Below, piece by piece: positions 36,644 to 46,811 of a stretch of DNA of 64,000 nt. Position numbers and translations under genes: made by a program. The number at the start of each line of letters is the position of its first letter. Position 1 is the stretch's first letter. This DNA is from Halalkalibacillus sediminis (GTDB lineage: Bacteria; Bacillota; Bacilli; Bacillales; Alkalibacillaceae), in assembly GCF_002844535.1 (NCBI RefSeq), contig NZ_PJNH01000001.1, positions 744,001 to 808,000 on the forward strand, given 5' to 3'. Below the pieces are notes generated by a model. It saw only the letters and a list, made by a program, of their open reading frames with translations, ran no database searches and was not told where the DNA came from.

Positions 36644-38361
36644 CCTTTTGCTTTCTGATTATTCGCTTGTTCAATTAATTCAAGAGCATGTTTTTTCGTT
36701 GCGTCAGTGAGTTCAGACCCGGAAATCATACGACCAATTTCCTCAACAGATTGTTCTTTTTCTAATTTTTTTACAGAGGTTTTGGTTTGGTTCAGATCTT
36801 GGTCCTTTTCAATCAACAAGTGTTGATCAGCCATTGCGGCTACTTGTGGAAGATGAGAAATACAAAGTACTTGTGAACCTTTTGATATTTCTTGTATCTT
36901 TTGTGCTATGGATTGAGCTACTCGACCACTGACTCCCGTGTCAACTTCATCGAAAATTACACTTGTAATTCCTTGATGTTGGGAGAAAATACTCTTTAAA
37001 GCAAGCATGATTCTAGAAATTTCTCCACCTGAAGCAACTTTGTGAAGAGGCTTTACAGGCTCACCTGGATTGGTACTAATTAAAAACTGGATTTGATCGA
37101 TTCCATTTTTCATCAACCGAATGGATTCATCTTTCCAACTAATATTTCCTGAAGCTCTTGTGAATTCTACATCGAATGTTGCTTTGTCCAAATAAAGGTC
37201 TTTGAGCTCTTTATGTATAGAGTCTTTTAACTCACGACTCGTCTGGATCCTTATTTCGTGTAGGTTCTGAGCTTCCATTAGAGCATCTTCAGTCAGCTCT
37301 TTAATTTGCTTTTCAAGCGCATGTAAATGAGTATCTTTATTTTCAAGTTTTTCTAATTCTTCTTCCATGGAGATCATTAGGTCGACTAATTCTTTTATAG
37401 ACTGACCGTATTTCCTCTTCAGACGGTTCAACTCATTCAACCTGGATTCAATTTCATTGAGACGCTCAGGTTGGTACTCTAGACTATCTAAGCGATTTCT
37501 AAGTTCAAAGGAAAGTTCCTCAATTGTAAAATAAGCAGATTTCATTTGTTCAGACAAAGTTTGAAGGGACTCATCTACATCTTCTAACATTTCTAATGAC
37601 GTCATTGCATTACTCAAAAAATCTAGGCCTTTGTTTTCTCCATATAAGGAGTAATATGTAGCTTGAAGGCCTTCAAAGATCTTTTCAAAATTAGCAAGTT
37701 GATTACGTTCTTCCTCTAACTGTTCATCTTCATCAACTTCTAATTGAGCTTCCTGCAATTCATTCAACTGAAATTTCAATAAATCAACTCGTTGCGCAAC
37801 CTCTTGTTCATTTTCAGATAAGTCTTTGAACCTTTTTTGAATCGTCGACCATTCATTATATACTTCGAGGTACGATTTTTTTGCTGAATCAATTTTCTGA
37901 CCATTGAAATAATCCAATAATTCCACATGTTTTTCTGGGTTCATCAGAGATTGTGTTTCATGTTGACTGTGAATATCAATTAACTTCTGCCCTACTTCTT
38001 TTAAAATACCAAGGGTAACCAACTTTCCATTGACTCGGCAAATACTCTTCCCTTTAGAAGTGATGAAACGCTCCAAAATCACGCTACCCTCTTCATCCTC
38101 TGGCAAATCCAATTGAGAAATAACATTTTTTACAGGATGACTGTCATTATCAATAAAAAATATACCTTCTATTGAAGCTTGATCAGCATCATGGCGAACA
38201 AACTCAACTGAAGCCCTTGCACCCGCAAGTAATTGAATAGCATCGATTATTATTGACTTACCTGCACCTGTCTCGCCTGTAAGAACTGTTAAACCTTCTT
38301 GAAAATTCACAGTTATTTGATCAATTATTGCAAAATCTTTAATAGATATCTGAGCTAACAT
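36640..38361 (-). CDS. recN: DNA repair ATPase RecN
   Basis: The 573-residue SMC-like protein acts early in double-strand break repair. Walker A is GETGAGKS (residues about 30-37), a long coiled coil fills the middle (about 150-370), and the C-terminal part has the ABC signature region HKVASGGEISRIMLALK and Walker B VIFDEVDTGVSG. It follows argR by 16 bases, the order conserved in Bacillus. Confidence 0.95.
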   Translation of the reverse strand: MLAQISIKDFAIIDQITVNFQEGLTVLTGETGAGKSIIIDAIQLLAGARASVEFVRHDADQASIEGIFFIDNDSHPVKNVISQLDLPEDEEGSVILERFITSKGKSICRVNGKLVTLGILKEVGQKLIDIHSQHETQSLMNPEKHVELLDYFNGQKIDSAKKSYLEVYNEWSTIQKRFKDLSENEQEVAQRVDLLKFQLNELQEAQLEVDEDEQLEEERNQLANFEKIFEGLQATYYSLYGENKGLDFLSNAMTSLEMLEDVDESLQTLSEQMKSAYFTIEELSFELRNRLDSLEYQPERLNEIESRLNELNRLKRKYGQSIKELVDLMISMEEELEKLENKDTHLHALEKQIKELTEDALMEAQNLHEIRIQTSRELKDSIHKELKDLYLDKATFDVEFTRASGNISWKDESIRLMKNGIDQIQFLISTNPGEPVKPLHKVASGGEISRIMLALKSIFSQHQGITSVIFDEVDTGVSGRVAQSIAQKIQEISKGSQVLCISHLPQVAAMADQHLLIEKDQDLNQTKTSVKKLEKEQSVEEIGRMISGSELTDATKKHALELIEQANNQKAKG

Positions 38362-38377
38362 GAATACACCTCTACTT

Positions 38378-38827
38378 TTAAATCATTCGCATGAATTCAT
38401 CATAAACCGATTTACTTTTATCTGGAGTATGGCAAATAATTAGACAAGTGTCATCGCCACAAATACTTCCCATTATATTCTCCCACTCAAGTTGATCAAG
38501 TAAAGCACCAACAGCTTGTGCATTCCCCGGAATTGTTTTCAGAACAATAAAATGGTCAGCCCGATCAATAGAAACAAAGCTATCCGTGAGCATTCTTCTC
38601 AATTTATCAATGGGGTCATGCTGGGTTTCTTTAGGAAGGCTATATTTGTATCCACCTGTTCGGGTCGGGGTTTTTACTAATTGAAGTTCTTTAATGTCCC
38701 GTGAAATAGTCGCTTGGGTAACGTGATAACCCAAATCATGAAAATAACGTACTAACCCATCTTGAGTGTCGATATCATTCCTTGCAATCAATTCTTTTAT
38801 CTTGATTAAACGTTGTGCCTTTTTCAC
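38378..38827 (-). CDS. argR: Arginine repressor ArgR/AhrC
   Basis: The 149-residue regulator has the N-terminal winged helix (about residues 1-70, with VTQATISRDIKELQLVK as recognition helix) and the C-terminal arginine-binding hexamer domain with its GTICGDDT-type motif (SICGDDTCLII). It starts at GTG 38827 behind GAGGAAA. Although it sits in the recN run, a hairpin just upstream may separate it from tlyA. Confidence 0.94.
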   Translation of the reverse strand: MKKAQRLIKIKELIARNDIDTQDGLVRYFHDLGYHVTQATISRDIKELQLVKTPTRTGGYKYSLPKETQHDPIDKLRRMLTDSFVSIDRADHFIVLKTIPGNAQAVGALLDQLEWENIMGSICGDDTCLIICHTPDKSKSVYDEFMRMI

Positions 38828-38874
38828 TTTAATTTCCTCACGATCCTAAGCTTTATGTATATCATAACATTTTA

Positions 38875-38901
38875 AAAATGAAGGCTACTTCACCAGTAGC
38901 C
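38875..38901 (-). terminator. Possible terminator after the tlyA-family gene
   Basis: GGCTACT/AGTAGCC hairpin followed by TTCATTTTTAAAA on the minus strand; the T tract is interrupted. Confidence 0.55.
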
Positions 38902-39729
38902 CTAATTGCTTCTCTTATTTTTAAAATCACTGTGTGCTACTTGTACTATTTCCTGAATTTTGTCACTCGAAACGTGATTTTCAGGCTCTTGCCCAGTCCA
39001 CCGAACATGTAATAAAAACTCTATATTGCCATCTCCGCCTGTAATTGGAGAGTAATCCAAATCAATTATGTCATATCCTTCTTTATAAACAAAAGAAATC
39101 ATGGTGCCGATGACTTCTAGATGAATCGAAGGGTCCCTCACAATTCCCTTCTTTCCAACTTGATCTCTCCCTGCCTCAAATTGAGGTTTTATAAGCGCGA
39201 CCATATCAGAGTTGTCTTCAAGCAACTGTTTCGCCACAGGGAAAATATGTTTCAAGGAAATAAACGAGACATCAGTAACTGCGAAATCTGGCTTACCTTC
39301 CTTTAAATCTTCAGGAATGACGTATCGGAAATTAGTCCGTTCCATCACGATTACTCTGGGGTCAGTTCTTAATTTCCAATCAAGCTGATTGTATCCTACA
39401 TCAATTGCATAACTTGCTCTCGCTCCATTTTGAAGAGCGCAATCAGTAAATCCTCCTGTGGAAGAACCGATATCCATTATCAGCTTATCCTTCACATTGA
39501 TATCAAAAGTCTTCAACGCTTTTTCCAGCTTCAAGCCGCCTCTACTGACATATGGAATCGCCTTTCCTTTGACAGTTAACTCTAATTCAGGATCAATTTT
39601 TAATCCTGGTTTATCCAGTCGTTCATGCTTATGGAAAACCAGCCCTGCCATGATTGATCGTTTAGCCTTCTCACGCGACTCAAAATAACCATTGTCAACT
39701 AAAAAACTATCTAACCTTACTTTTTTCAT
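38902..39729 (-). CDS. TlyA-family S4-domain rRNA 2'-O-methyltransferase (YqxC)
   Basis: The 275-residue protein has an N-terminal S4 RNA-binding domain (about residues 1-60, VRLDSFLVDNGYFESREKAKR) and an FtsJ-type methyltransferase domain with the SAM motif DIGSSTGGFTDCALQNGA and the lysine-bearing LIKPQFEAGRDQVGKKG segment. Relatives methylate ribose in rRNA and were named hemolysins in error. It follows dxs by 4 bases, as yqxC follows dxs in B. subtilis. Confidence 0.9.
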   Translation of the reverse strand: MKKVRLDSFLVDNGYFESREKAKRSIMAGLVFHKHERLDKPGLKIDPELELTVKGKAIPYVSRGGLKLEKALKTFDINVKDKLIMDIGSSTGGFTDCALQNGARASYAIDVGYNQLDWKLRTDPRVIVMERTNFRYVIPEDLKEGKPDFAVTDVSFISLKHIFPVAKQLLEDNSDMVALIKPQFEAGRDQVGKKGIVRDPSIHLEVIGTMISFVYKEGYDIIDLDYSPITGGDGNIEFLLHVRWTGQEPENHVSSDKIQEIVQVAHSDFKNKRSN

Positions 39730-39733
39730 TTAA

Positions 39734-41629
39734 TTAAGCTCTCTTCTGTTTACTTGGAACCATCGTTCTAATTTTCGATACGAATTCATTAGTCGTTAAG
39801 TTGATTTCCTCAAGAAGTTCATCTACGCTTCCATGCTCAATAAATCTGTCTGGGATCCCCATTCGTTGAATGAAAGGTGTCTCTATTCCACCCTCAGATT
39901 CATAATGCTCAAGAACGGCACTTCCGAATCCACCTTGTAAAGCATGTTCCTCTATTGTTAATATTGGCAGTTTTTCCATAGCCAATCGGCTTAACATTTC
40001 TTGATCGAGAGGTTTGATAAACCGTGCATTTACAACTCGTACAGAAACATCTTCTCGGTCTAATATTTGGGCAGCTTCGAGAGCTTTTTCAATCATAGTA
40101 CCGAAAGTCAAAATTACAGCGTCTTGTCCTTCTTTTAATACTTCCCAAGAGCCAATAGGTATTTCACGGAAAGGTTCTTCACTTGGAGCATCCTTCGCAT
40201 TTCCTCTAGGGTATCGCAGAGCTATAGGACCATCTTGGTTTTCTATAGCAGTATAAACCATATGCTGCGCTTCATTTGCATCTTTAGGCATCATGATTTT
40301 CATATTCGGTAGATGACGTAAGAAGGAAATATCAAAGACTCCCTGGTGTGTCTCTCCGTCAGCACCCACTAAACCTGCACGATCAATCCCGAAAACTACA
40401 TTCAGATTTTGTCTGCATACATCATGAACTACTTGATCAAAGCCTCTTTGTAAGAAGGTTGAATATATTGATAAAAACGGCTTCATTCCTTGAGCTGCCA
40501 ATCCGCCAGACAATGTGGTTGCATGCTGTTCAGCTATACCAACATCGAACAATCGATCAGGGAACTTTTTCTTGAAATCTTCTAGTTTCGAACCTACCGT
40601 CATTGCTGGGGTCACAGCCACTACTCTTTCATCTTTTTCAGCAATTTTAATCAAAGTATCACTAATTAGCTGACTCCATCCTGGACCTGTTGAGCCTTTT
40701 TTCAATGACTTACCTGATTCGATTTTGTATGGACCAACACCATGCCAAGTACCAATCGTGTCTGTTTCAGCTGGTTTGTAGCCTTTACCTTTTTTGGTAA
40801 TGACATGTATTAAAATCGGTCCCTCAGTTTTCTTAGCGTAATTGATTGATTTGAATAAATCATCGTAATTATGCCCATCCACTGGGCCATAGTAAGTAAA
40901 TCCGAGTTCTTCAAAAAACATTCCCGGTACTACAAGGTATTTCATGCTATCCTTAACTCGCTCTGCTGTAGTAGCTAATCTTCCACCGACAGCAGGAATC
41001 TTTTTAACCAATAATTCGATCTCGTCTTTTACCCAATTATATTTTTGACCGCTACGTAAACGGCCTAAAATGTTATGCATGGCTCCAACGTTTGGTGCAA
41101 TCGACATTTCATTATCGTTTAAAATAACAGTGAGATTTTTCTTTGCATGTCCGATATGATTTAATGCTTCAAGTGCCATACCACCGGTAAGGGCACCGTC
41201 CCCAATAATTGGAATAACTGAGTGATCTTCACCTTTAACATCTCTAGCAATAGCCATACCCATAGCGGCAGAAAGAGAAGTAGAGCTATGACCCGTTTCC
41301 CATACATCGTGCTCACTTTCATTCATCTTAGGAAAGCCACATAACCCCTTATATTGTCTTAGAGAATCAAAACGGTTCATACGCCCAGTCAACATCTTGT
41401 GAACATATGCTTGATGTCCGACATCCCAAATAAATTTATCTTTTGGGCTATCAAATGCATGATGTAAGGCTAGTGTTAATTCAACAACTCCGAGGTTCGG
41501 ACCTAAATGGCCCCCTGTAATTGATAAATTCTCAATTAAGAAATCACGGACTTGTCCACTTAAGTCAACTAATTCTTCCGTATTTAAATGTTTGATGTCT
41601 TCGGGTTTCTTTATATTTTCAAGATCCAT
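39734..41629 (-). CDS. dxs: 1-deoxy-D-xylulose-5-phosphate synthase
   Basis: The 631-residue thiamine-diphosphate enzyme starts the MEP isoprenoid pathway from pyruvate and glyceraldehyde 3-phosphate. The TPP motif [16 protein letters not shown]...[10 protein letters not shown], the transketolase pyrimidine-binding middle domain ([17 protein letters not shown]) and the C-terminal domain are complete. I choose ATG 41629 behind AAGGTGAG because its start ([13 protein letters not shown]) matches the family; the longer frame overlaps oapA. It starts 19 bases after the oapA stop, so OLE, oapA and dxs share a transcript. Confidence 0.95.
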   Translation of the reverse strand: MDLENIKKPEDIKHLNTEELVDLSGQVRDFLIENLSITGGHLGPNLGVVELTLALHHAFDSPKDKFIWDVGHQAYVHKMLTGRMNRFDSLRQYKGLCGFPKMNESEHDVWETGHSSTSLSAAMGMAIARDVKGEDHSVIPIIGDGALTGGMALEALNHIGHAKKNLTVILNDNEMSIAPNVGAMHNILGRLRSGQKYNWVKDEIELLVKKIPAVGGRLATTAERVKDSMKYLVVPGMFFEELGFTYYGPVDGHNYDDLFKSINYAKKTEGPILIHVITKKGKGYKPAETDTIGTWHGVGPYKIESGKSLKKGSTGPGWSQLISDTLIKIAEKDERVVAVTPAMTVGSKLEDFKKKFPDRLFDVGIAEQHATTLSGGLAAQGMKPFLSIYSTFLQRGFDQVVHDVCRQNLNVVFGIDRAGLVGADGETHQGVFDISFLRHLPNMKIMMPKDANEAQHMVYTAIENQDGPIALRYPRGNAKDAPSEEPFREIPIGSWEVLKEGQDAVILTFGTMIEKALEAAQILDREDVSVRVVNARFIKPLDQEMLSRLAMEKLPILTIEEHALQGGFGSAVLEHYESEGGIETPFIQRMGIPDRFIEHGSVDELLEEINLTTNEFVSKIRTMVPSKQKRA

Positions 41630-41648
41630 GACGGACCACTCACCTTCA

Positions 41649-42263
41649 TCATGTTTTTGATACTTTACCATTGGCCTTCTTACTTTTTTTGGGATCAGGT
41701 AATACTTTTATGTGTAATTTGTCTTCAAGGACAGCTACTACTTTTCCTGCGAAAAGAATCAAATCCGTTGAAGCAGTAATTGCAACTGTTTTACCTAATG
41801 CTTTTCCTCCTACAGTCAAAGCAGCTACTATACTTGTCAGAATCGTTCCGATTACATATTGTAATCCAGATGATTCTCCACCATTAATTACTATGACTAG
41901 TTGTATAACAACCAGAGTAGAAGCTGTACCACTTATAATACCCGAAATGTCACCGATTACATCATTACAAAAAGTGGCGAATCTATCTGCATTCCTTACA
42001 ATCCTTATCGCATGCTTTGCCCCGTAGACTTTTTCAGAAGCCATTGCGTTGAAGGGCGTCACGCTTGCCGCGGTTGCAGCTATTCCCATCATATCAAATA
42101 ATACACCAGTCGATACAATAATTAACACAACAAAAAGGCCGAGTAACCAGCCTGTACCATCTAATATCATGTTGGAAACAATTGAAAAAATGGCCGCTAA
42201 CACAAACGTGATAACGGCTATGCTTACACTAAATTTTAATGATCTTTTAAGTATTTTTTTCAT
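41649..42263 (-). CDS. oapA: OLE-associated membrane protein OapA
   Basis: The 204-residue protein has about four transmembrane helices (roughly residues 12-34, 38-58, 96-126 and 137-170) and a basic C-terminal tail. Between helices lies [19 protein letters not shown] and a DVIGD (DxxxD) motif in the [11 protein letters not shown] segment; such a motif is described as essential in OapA. Its place directly downstream of the OLE RNA and upstream of dxs is the defining context. Known work shows that OapA binds OLE RNA at the membrane and links it to stress and magnesium responses. The FDxxGVAATAA-like stretch also recalls DUF21 magnesium transporters. Confidence 0.9.
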   Translation of the reverse strand: MKKILKRSLKFSVSIAVITFVLAAIFSIVSNMILDGTGWLLGLFVVLIIVSTGVLFDMMGIAATAASVTPFNAMASEKVYGAKHAIRIVRNADRFATFCNDVIGDISGIISGTASTLVVIQLVIVINGGESSGLQYVIGTILTSIVAALTVGGKALGKTVAITASTDLILFAGKVVAVLEDKLHIKVLPDPKKSKKANGKVSKT

Positions 42264-42299
42264 TCATATATAACCTCAGCCAGTTCATACTAATGTTGA

Positions 42300-42922
42300 A
42301 CGCTATGTAAGTTTAGGAGATGGTCACTCGAAAGGTAAAAATTGCGACTTAGGTCCAGTAGTTTTTCACAGTTCGCTACCGTGTGTTGCCACATCGGCGG
42401 TTCCCCATTAAAGCGAACTTAGCTGTGTCTCCACAAGCTAGACTGGATTACCACTTAGATCGCACTATAATCCCTTTCGAATGTCAACGGAACAGTCTAG
42501 GAGTTTTCCTCAGCAGCCTTTGACCACTTCCTAGCCTCTTTTGCAGTGTCCATTTCATACAACGTAACAGTACAGTCACGGTGGCCATCCGATTTTGTAC
42601 AATATATTGTAATCCCCTAGACACCACTCAAGGCAGGCTACGCTGCGGATAAAGGAGATTATCCCTTATCTCGCAGGTTCATACCCCATTCCATACCATC
42701 TTAAGTGCAATTAAGGTGGTACAGAGATGGGCCTCCGCGGAAGTAGGGTCAACGCCCACATGCCTTTGTGGATCGCCCTACAACCTTAACTCCCAGCATC
42801 GACCCAAGGCTGGGCGCCTCAAGCCGACACAAGGAACTTCATCGATATGCCCTTTGGCGGATTTTTAGGCCCGCCTTCAAAAGTGGAGGACTGACTAGAA
42901 TACTGCACCATCCCCTGACTAC
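42300..42922 (-). ncRNA. ole: OLE RNA (ornate, large, extremophilic)
   Basis: About 620 bases between ispA and oapA code for no protein on this strand yet are unusually GC-rich and structured for the locus. Position and strand (ispA - OLE - oapA - dxs), length and recognisable segments, such as GCTGAGGAAAACTCCTAG and the nested hairpins near 42694-42721 (TACCACCTTAA/TTAAGATGGTA), identify OLE. In Alkalihalobacillus halodurans it forms a membrane ribonucleoprotein with OapA and others and is needed under alcohol, cold and magnesium stress. The 5' end is set by the promoter at 42927-42955; the 3' end is not sharp, and no terminator separates it from oapA. Confidence 0.9.
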
Positions 42923-42926
42923 TTAT

Positions 42927-42955
42927 ATTTTACCATATCGCGTTCAATCTAACAA
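42927..42955 (-). promoter_or_regulatory. Candidate promoter of OLE RNA
   Basis: TTGTTA and TAAAAT with a 17-base spacer and a TGG extended -10 lie directly after the ispA stop on the minus strand, about 7 bases before the first strongly structured OLE bases. This would let OLE-oapA-dxs be transcribed apart from the nusB-ispA operon. Confidence 0.6.
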
Positions 42956-42967
42956 TAAAAGTAACCG

Positions 42968-43846
42968 TTAGTATGTTCGCTTTCCAAATAAATTTATGAA
43001 GTCTTTTAAAATATCCTGATTAATACCTGCTTTTTCATATTTTTCTTCAGCAAGTGCCATATAATGGTTTCTGAGATGAATCGCTTGGTCCATACCCAAT
43101 AAGCTAGGGTAAGTGGTTTTGTTTTGATCTACATCACTACCTATTGGTTTACCCAATTCCGTTTCGTCCCCTTGAATATCCAAAATATCATCTTGAATTT
43201 GAAATACAAGTCCTAAATAATGACCATAATCATTCAAGGCCTCAATTTGTGGTGGTGTAGCTCCACCCAAATATGAACCAATTTTGATAGCAGCTCGGAT
43301 TAATTCTCCTGTTTTCTTTTGATGGATGTAATTAAGCTTTTCTTCACTCAAAGGCTCGCCTTCAGCTCTTAAATCCAAAAATTGTCCGGCAATCATTCCA
43401 TTAATACCGCTAGCTTTGCTTAACTGGTGAATGATATATATTTTTTCCTCTGCACCTAACTCTGAAGACTCTGTGATTAGTTGAAAGGCTAAAGTTAATA
43501 AACCATCCCCTACCAAAATAGCAGTCGATTCATCAAACTTTTTATGGATAGTAGGTTTTCCTCTTCTCATATCATCATTATCCATCGCTGGTAAATCATC
43601 ATGTATTAAAGAGTAGGTGTGTATCAATTCCAATGCCACTGCCGGTGTCAGTGCCTTTTTGATATCGTCCGAAAAGGCTTCAAATGTACTTAGCATCAAT
43701 ATAGGTCTCAACCTTTTCCCACCTGCACTAACCGCATAAGAAAGCGCTTCTTGTAGTCCATTAGGAGAAGCTGAATGATGAATTGTGTTTTGAACATGTG
43801 AATGAATCACATGTTGTTTTTCCTGAATGTATTCTTCAAGGTTCAC
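42968..43846 (-). CDS. ispA: Farnesyl diphosphate synthase (polyprenyl synthetase)
   Basis: The 292-residue prenyltransferase condenses isopentenyl diphosphate with allylic diphosphates. The two aspartate-rich motifs are DDLPAMDND and DDILD, and the GGKRLRPIL substrate motif is near residue 40. The residues before the first motif (LIHTYSLIHDD) fit a C15 producer. Its start overlaps the xseB stop by one base. The OLE promoter begins 12 bases beyond its stop. Confidence 0.93.
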   Translation of the reverse strand: MNLEEYIQEKQHVIHSHVQNTIHHSASPNGLQEALSYAVSAGGKRLRPILMLSTFEAFSDDIKKALTPAVALELIHTYSLIHDDLPAMDNDDMRRGKPTIHKKFDESTAILVGDGLLTLAFQLITESSELGAEEKIYIIHQLSKASGINGMIAGQFLDLRAEGEPLSEEKLNYIHQKKTGELIRAAIKIGSYLGGATPPQIEALNDYGHYLGLVFQIQDDILDIQGDETELGKPIGSDVDQNKTTYPSLLGMDQAIHLRNHYMALAEEKYEKAGINQDILKDFINLFGKRTY

Positions 43847-44082
43847 TATTCTTCTTCCTCCAACGTATAAGGTTCAACCTCATTGTGCTCGTTCATGATT
43901 TCAGTCATTTCATGTTCAACTTTTTTGAGTTTGTCATTGCAATGCTTGGACAACTTCATACCTTCTTTATAATATTCGATAGCCTTTTCTAAAGGCACTT
44001 CCCCTTCTTCCAGCTTCTCGACAATTCCTTCTAACTTTTGCATTGCTTGTTCAAATGTCTGTTCCTCTTCTTTATTTGTCAT
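43846..44082 (-). CDS. xseB: Exodeoxyribonuclease VII small subunit
   Basis: The 78-residue helical protein has the family sequence TFEQAMQKLEGIVEKLEEGEV and a charged coiled-coil second half. I choose ATG 44082 behind AAAGGAG, 11 bases inside the xseA end, rather than the in-frame start at 44103. It assembles with XseA to degrade single-stranded DNA. Confidence 0.92.
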   Translation of the reverse strand: MTNKEEEQTFEQAMQKLEGIVEKLEEGEVPLEKAIEYYKEGMKLSKHCNDKLKKVEHEMTEIMNEHNEVEPYTLEEEE

Positions 44083-45430
44083 TAAACACATCTCCTTTTT
44101 CAACGTCCTTCACCTTACAACTTAAGAACCCATCCTGGAGTGTTAAATTAATATCATCACCAGTCTTCACTTGATCCGTGCTTTTGATGACCTCTCCTTT
44201 ATCCCCATAAGTAATGGAATAGCCTCGTTTCATAGTTTCGAGTGGATTAAGTATCATTAATTTATCAACCGCGCGACTAAAACGATGTTCATTTCTATCG
44301 ATGGTGGTTTGAATTGTTTGGTCCATTTTTTTATGGAGCTCATGAACATCACGTTTTTTTTCACGGATTAAGTGATCCGGTCGATTCGCTTTCAGTTTTT
44401 CCATATAAGTTCGAAGTGTGTTGGTTCGATTTTCAATTAATTGATTCGAGCTTCTAGATAAAGCTACGACTAATCGATCGAGATCTTGTTCCTTCTGACG
44501 AGTGAGGTGAGCAGGGTACTTGAAAGCGTAAGAGTTCCTTAAAGACTGTATTCGTTCCTTGTGAGTCATTAATTGAGATTTAAATTCATGGTGTAATCGG
44601 TGGGTATATTGATTGATGGTCTTCTTTAATTCTTCAATAGATGGTACTGCTAACTCTGCTGCTGCAGTGGGTGTCGGAGCTCTTAAGTCCGCTACAAAAT
44701 CACTGATAGTAAAGTCAGTCTCGTGACCAACTGCTGATATGATTGGTTTATGAGATTTTTCGATAGCCCTAGCCACAATTTCCTCATTAAAGGCCCATAA
44801 TTCTTCAATTGATCCGCCGCCGCGCCCAATAATAATGGTGTCGACACTTTCAATCGAATTTGCCTTTTTTAAAGCCTCTGCAATTGAAGGCGCCGCATTT
44901 TTTCCTTGTACAGAAACTGGGATAATCGTCCTTTTTGCAGAGGGGTATCTTCTTTTTAATGTAGTTATTATATCTCTTACTGCAGCTCCAGTAGGTGAAG
45001 TTATAATGGCAATGTGATTTGGAAATGCCTGAATGGGAAGCTTTCGAGAATCTTCGAAAAGCCCTTCACTTGTCAATTTCTTTTTTAGTTCTTCGTAAGC
45101 TAAATATAAAGCCCCGATCCCATCTGGTTGCATATCTCGTACATATATTTGATATTGTCCTTGAGGTTCATATAAACCAATATCACCTCGTAGAATTACT
45201 TTGGTTCCATTTTCAGGAGTAAACTTCAACCTCTGATTATCAGAAGCGAACATGACCGCGGAAATTTTTGCGCCTTGGTCTTTCAAAGTAAAATACATAT
45301 GCCCTCTGGAGTGTAAGTTGAAATTGGATATTTCGGCTTGAAGCCAAACATTTTTAAGATGCTTGTCTGTTTCTATTTTTCGTTTGATATATTTCGTTAA
45401 AGCGGTTACTGTCAAATACTTCTCCTGCAT
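44072..45430 (-). CDS. xseA: Exodeoxyribonuclease VII large subunit
   Basis: The 452-residue catalytic subunit has an N-terminal OB fold (about residues 1-100, LTVTALTKYIKRKIE...), the catalytic domain with TSPTGAAVRDI, IIGRGGGSIEELWAFN and SAVGHETDFTISDFVADLRAPTPTAAAE motifs, and a long C-terminal coiled coil. It starts 3 bases after folD and overlaps xseB. Confidence 0.95.
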   Translation of the reverse strand: MQEKYLTVTALTKYIKRKIETDKHLKNVWLQAEISNFNLHSRGHMYFTLKDQGAKISAVMFASDNQRLKFTPENGTKVILRGDIGLYEPQGQYQIYVRDMQPDGIGALYLAYEELKKKLTSEGLFEDSRKLPIQAFPNHIAIITSPTGAAVRDIITTLKRRYPSAKRTIIPVSVQGKNAAPSIAEALKKANSIESVDTIIIGRGGGSIEELWAFNEEIVARAIEKSHKPIISAVGHETDFTISDFVADLRAPTPTAAAELAVPSIEELKKTINQYTHRLHHEFKSQLMTHKERIQSLRNSYAFKYPAHLTRQKEQDLDRLVVALSRSSNQLIENRTNTLRTYMEKLKANRPDHLIREKKRDVHELHKKMDQTIQTTIDRNEHRFSRAVDKLMILNPLETMKRGYSITYGDKGEVIKSTDQVKTGDDINLTLQDGFLSCKVKDVEKGDVFNDK

Positions 45431-45433
45431 AAG

Positions 45434-46291
45434 TTATGCTCCCTTACTTATACTTTTAGCAGCATGAACCGTGTTATGTAGTAACATCGTGATTGTCATG
45501 GGTCCGATTCCTTTAGGAACGGGGGTGATGTAATTGACACGAGATACTACCCGGTCATAATCAACATCTCCTAACACTTTTCCATCTTCTGTAAATGAAT
45601 TACCCACATCAAAAATGGCAGATCCTTCTTTCACATCCTCTGCCCCAATAACATGTGCTTTCCCAATTGCCACGATCAATATATCTGCTTGCTTAGTGAA
45701 TTGACGCAAATGCGCTGTCTTAGAATGACAATAAGTTACTGTTGCATCTCGGTTAAGCAACAGCTGTCCCATTGGTTTCCCGACAATATTACTTCTGCCA
45801 ATGATCACCGCATGTTTTCCTTCAATGGGTATCTTATGATGCTCCAACATTTTGATGATTCCATAAGGCGTACAAGGTACAAACGTTTCTTCCCCTACCA
45901 TTAAACGTCCTATATTGATGGGGTGGAAGCCATCGACATCTTTGCTAGGGTCAATTGATTCCAAAACCTTTTGTTCGTCTATATGATCTGGTAATGGAAG
46001 TTGCACTAGTATTCCGTGAATTGAATTGTCATTATTCAATGAATGGATGGTATTCAGTAGCTCTTCTTCACTCAAAGATTCATCTTTTTCGATTACCTTT
46101 GAGAACATTCCTGAATTGATAGCAGCTTTTTCTTTCATACGGACATAAGTTTTAGAAGCTTTATCATTTCCGACTATAACTACAACTAACCCAGGCTTAA
46201 TTCCTTCCTTTTTCAACTCTTCAACTTCTTGGTATAAGGAGTTTCGTATGTCCTCGGCTACATCTTTACCATACATAATAGTTGCACTCAT
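45434..46291 (-). CDS. folD: Methylenetetrahydrofolate dehydrogenase/cyclohydrolase
   Basis: The 285-residue bifunctional enzyme interconverts one-carbon tetrahydrofolates. Catalytic tyrosine and lysine lie in KTYVRMKEKAA; the VQLPLPDHID, GRSNIVGKPMGQLLL and late PKGIGPMTITMLL motifs are intact. It follows nusB by 13 bases. Confidence 0.95.
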   Translation of the reverse strand: MSATIMYGKDVAEDIRNSLYQEVEELKKEGIKPGLVVVIVGNDKASKTYVRMKEKAAINSGMFSKVIEKDESLSEEELLNTIHSLNNDNSIHGILVQLPLPDHIDEQKVLESIDPSKDVDGFHPINIGRLMVGEETFVPCTPYGIIKMLEHHKIPIEGKHAVIIGRSNIVGKPMGQLLLNRDATVTYCHSKTAHLRQFTKQADILIVAIGKAHVIGAEDVKEGSAIFDVGNSFTEDGKVLGDVDYDRVVSRVNYITPVPKGIGPMTITMLLHNTVHAAKSISKGA

Positions 46292-46304
46292 GGATGAACA
46301 GCTC

Positions 46305-46685
46305 CTATTCCGTCATAAATTTTGATAGGATTCCGTTAATGAACTTACCTGACTGATCATCGTTATATTTCTTGGCAATTTCTATCGCTTCATTAACTGC
46401 CACTTTGTTTGGAGTTTGTTCAACGTGGAATATTTCATATACGGCTATTCTCAATACAGTTTTCTCAACAGTGCCGATTCGTGAAAAAGACCATTTCTCC
46501 AATTTATCAGAGATTTGTTGATCCAGATCATCTCTTTCCCTGATGACACCTTCTATAAGTTCTTTTCTTAAGTCATCTTGATTGTCCTCTAAGGACTCCA
46601 GAATTTGTTCTGTTGATACGTCTTTATTAATATCAATTTGATATAAAGCTTGAAAAGCTTTTTCTCTAGCTAGTTTGCGGTTCAT
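46305..46685 (-). CDS. nusB: Transcription antitermination factor NusB
   Basis: The 126-residue helical protein binds boxA RNA with NusE in rRNA antitermination. RKLAREKAFQALYQID, the DLDQQISDKLEKWSF segment and the late PNKVAVNEAIEIAKKY motif are diagnostic. It is the first gene after the asp23 terminator and probably heads the nusB-folD-xseA-xseB-ispA operon. Confidence 0.94.
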   Translation of the reverse strand: MNRKLAREKAFQALYQIDINKDVSTEQILESLEDNQDDLRKELIEGVIRERDDLDQQISDKLEKWSFSRIGTVEKTVLRIAVYEIFHVEQTPNKVAVNEAIEIAKKYNDDQSGKFINGILSKFMTE

Positions 46686-46762
46686 TTCTATACTCCTATC
46701 AATAAAAATCTACGTGATTTATCCTATCATGTTCATCTTCCGTTTACCATAAAAATGATAAC

Positions 46763-46807
46763 AAAAAAGAACTGGGGCCTAATGATCAGTAATCGAATTA
46801 GGCCCCA
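46763..46807 (-). terminator. Terminator after the accB-accC-asp23 operon
   Basis: TGGGGCCTAAT/ATTAGGCCCCA stem with a 13-base loop, followed by a T run on the minus strand. Confidence 0.88.
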
Positions 46808-46811
46808 AAAT

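Noticed and set aside
38875-38901. Strong operon break between tlyA-family gene and argR
   Set aside because: The hairpin is real, but its T tract is interrupted, so I keep it only as a possible terminator.
42768-42971. Open frame of 67 codons on the plus strand
   Set aside because: It lies antisense inside the OLE RNA, has no ribosome site and its sequence is explained by the structured RNA.
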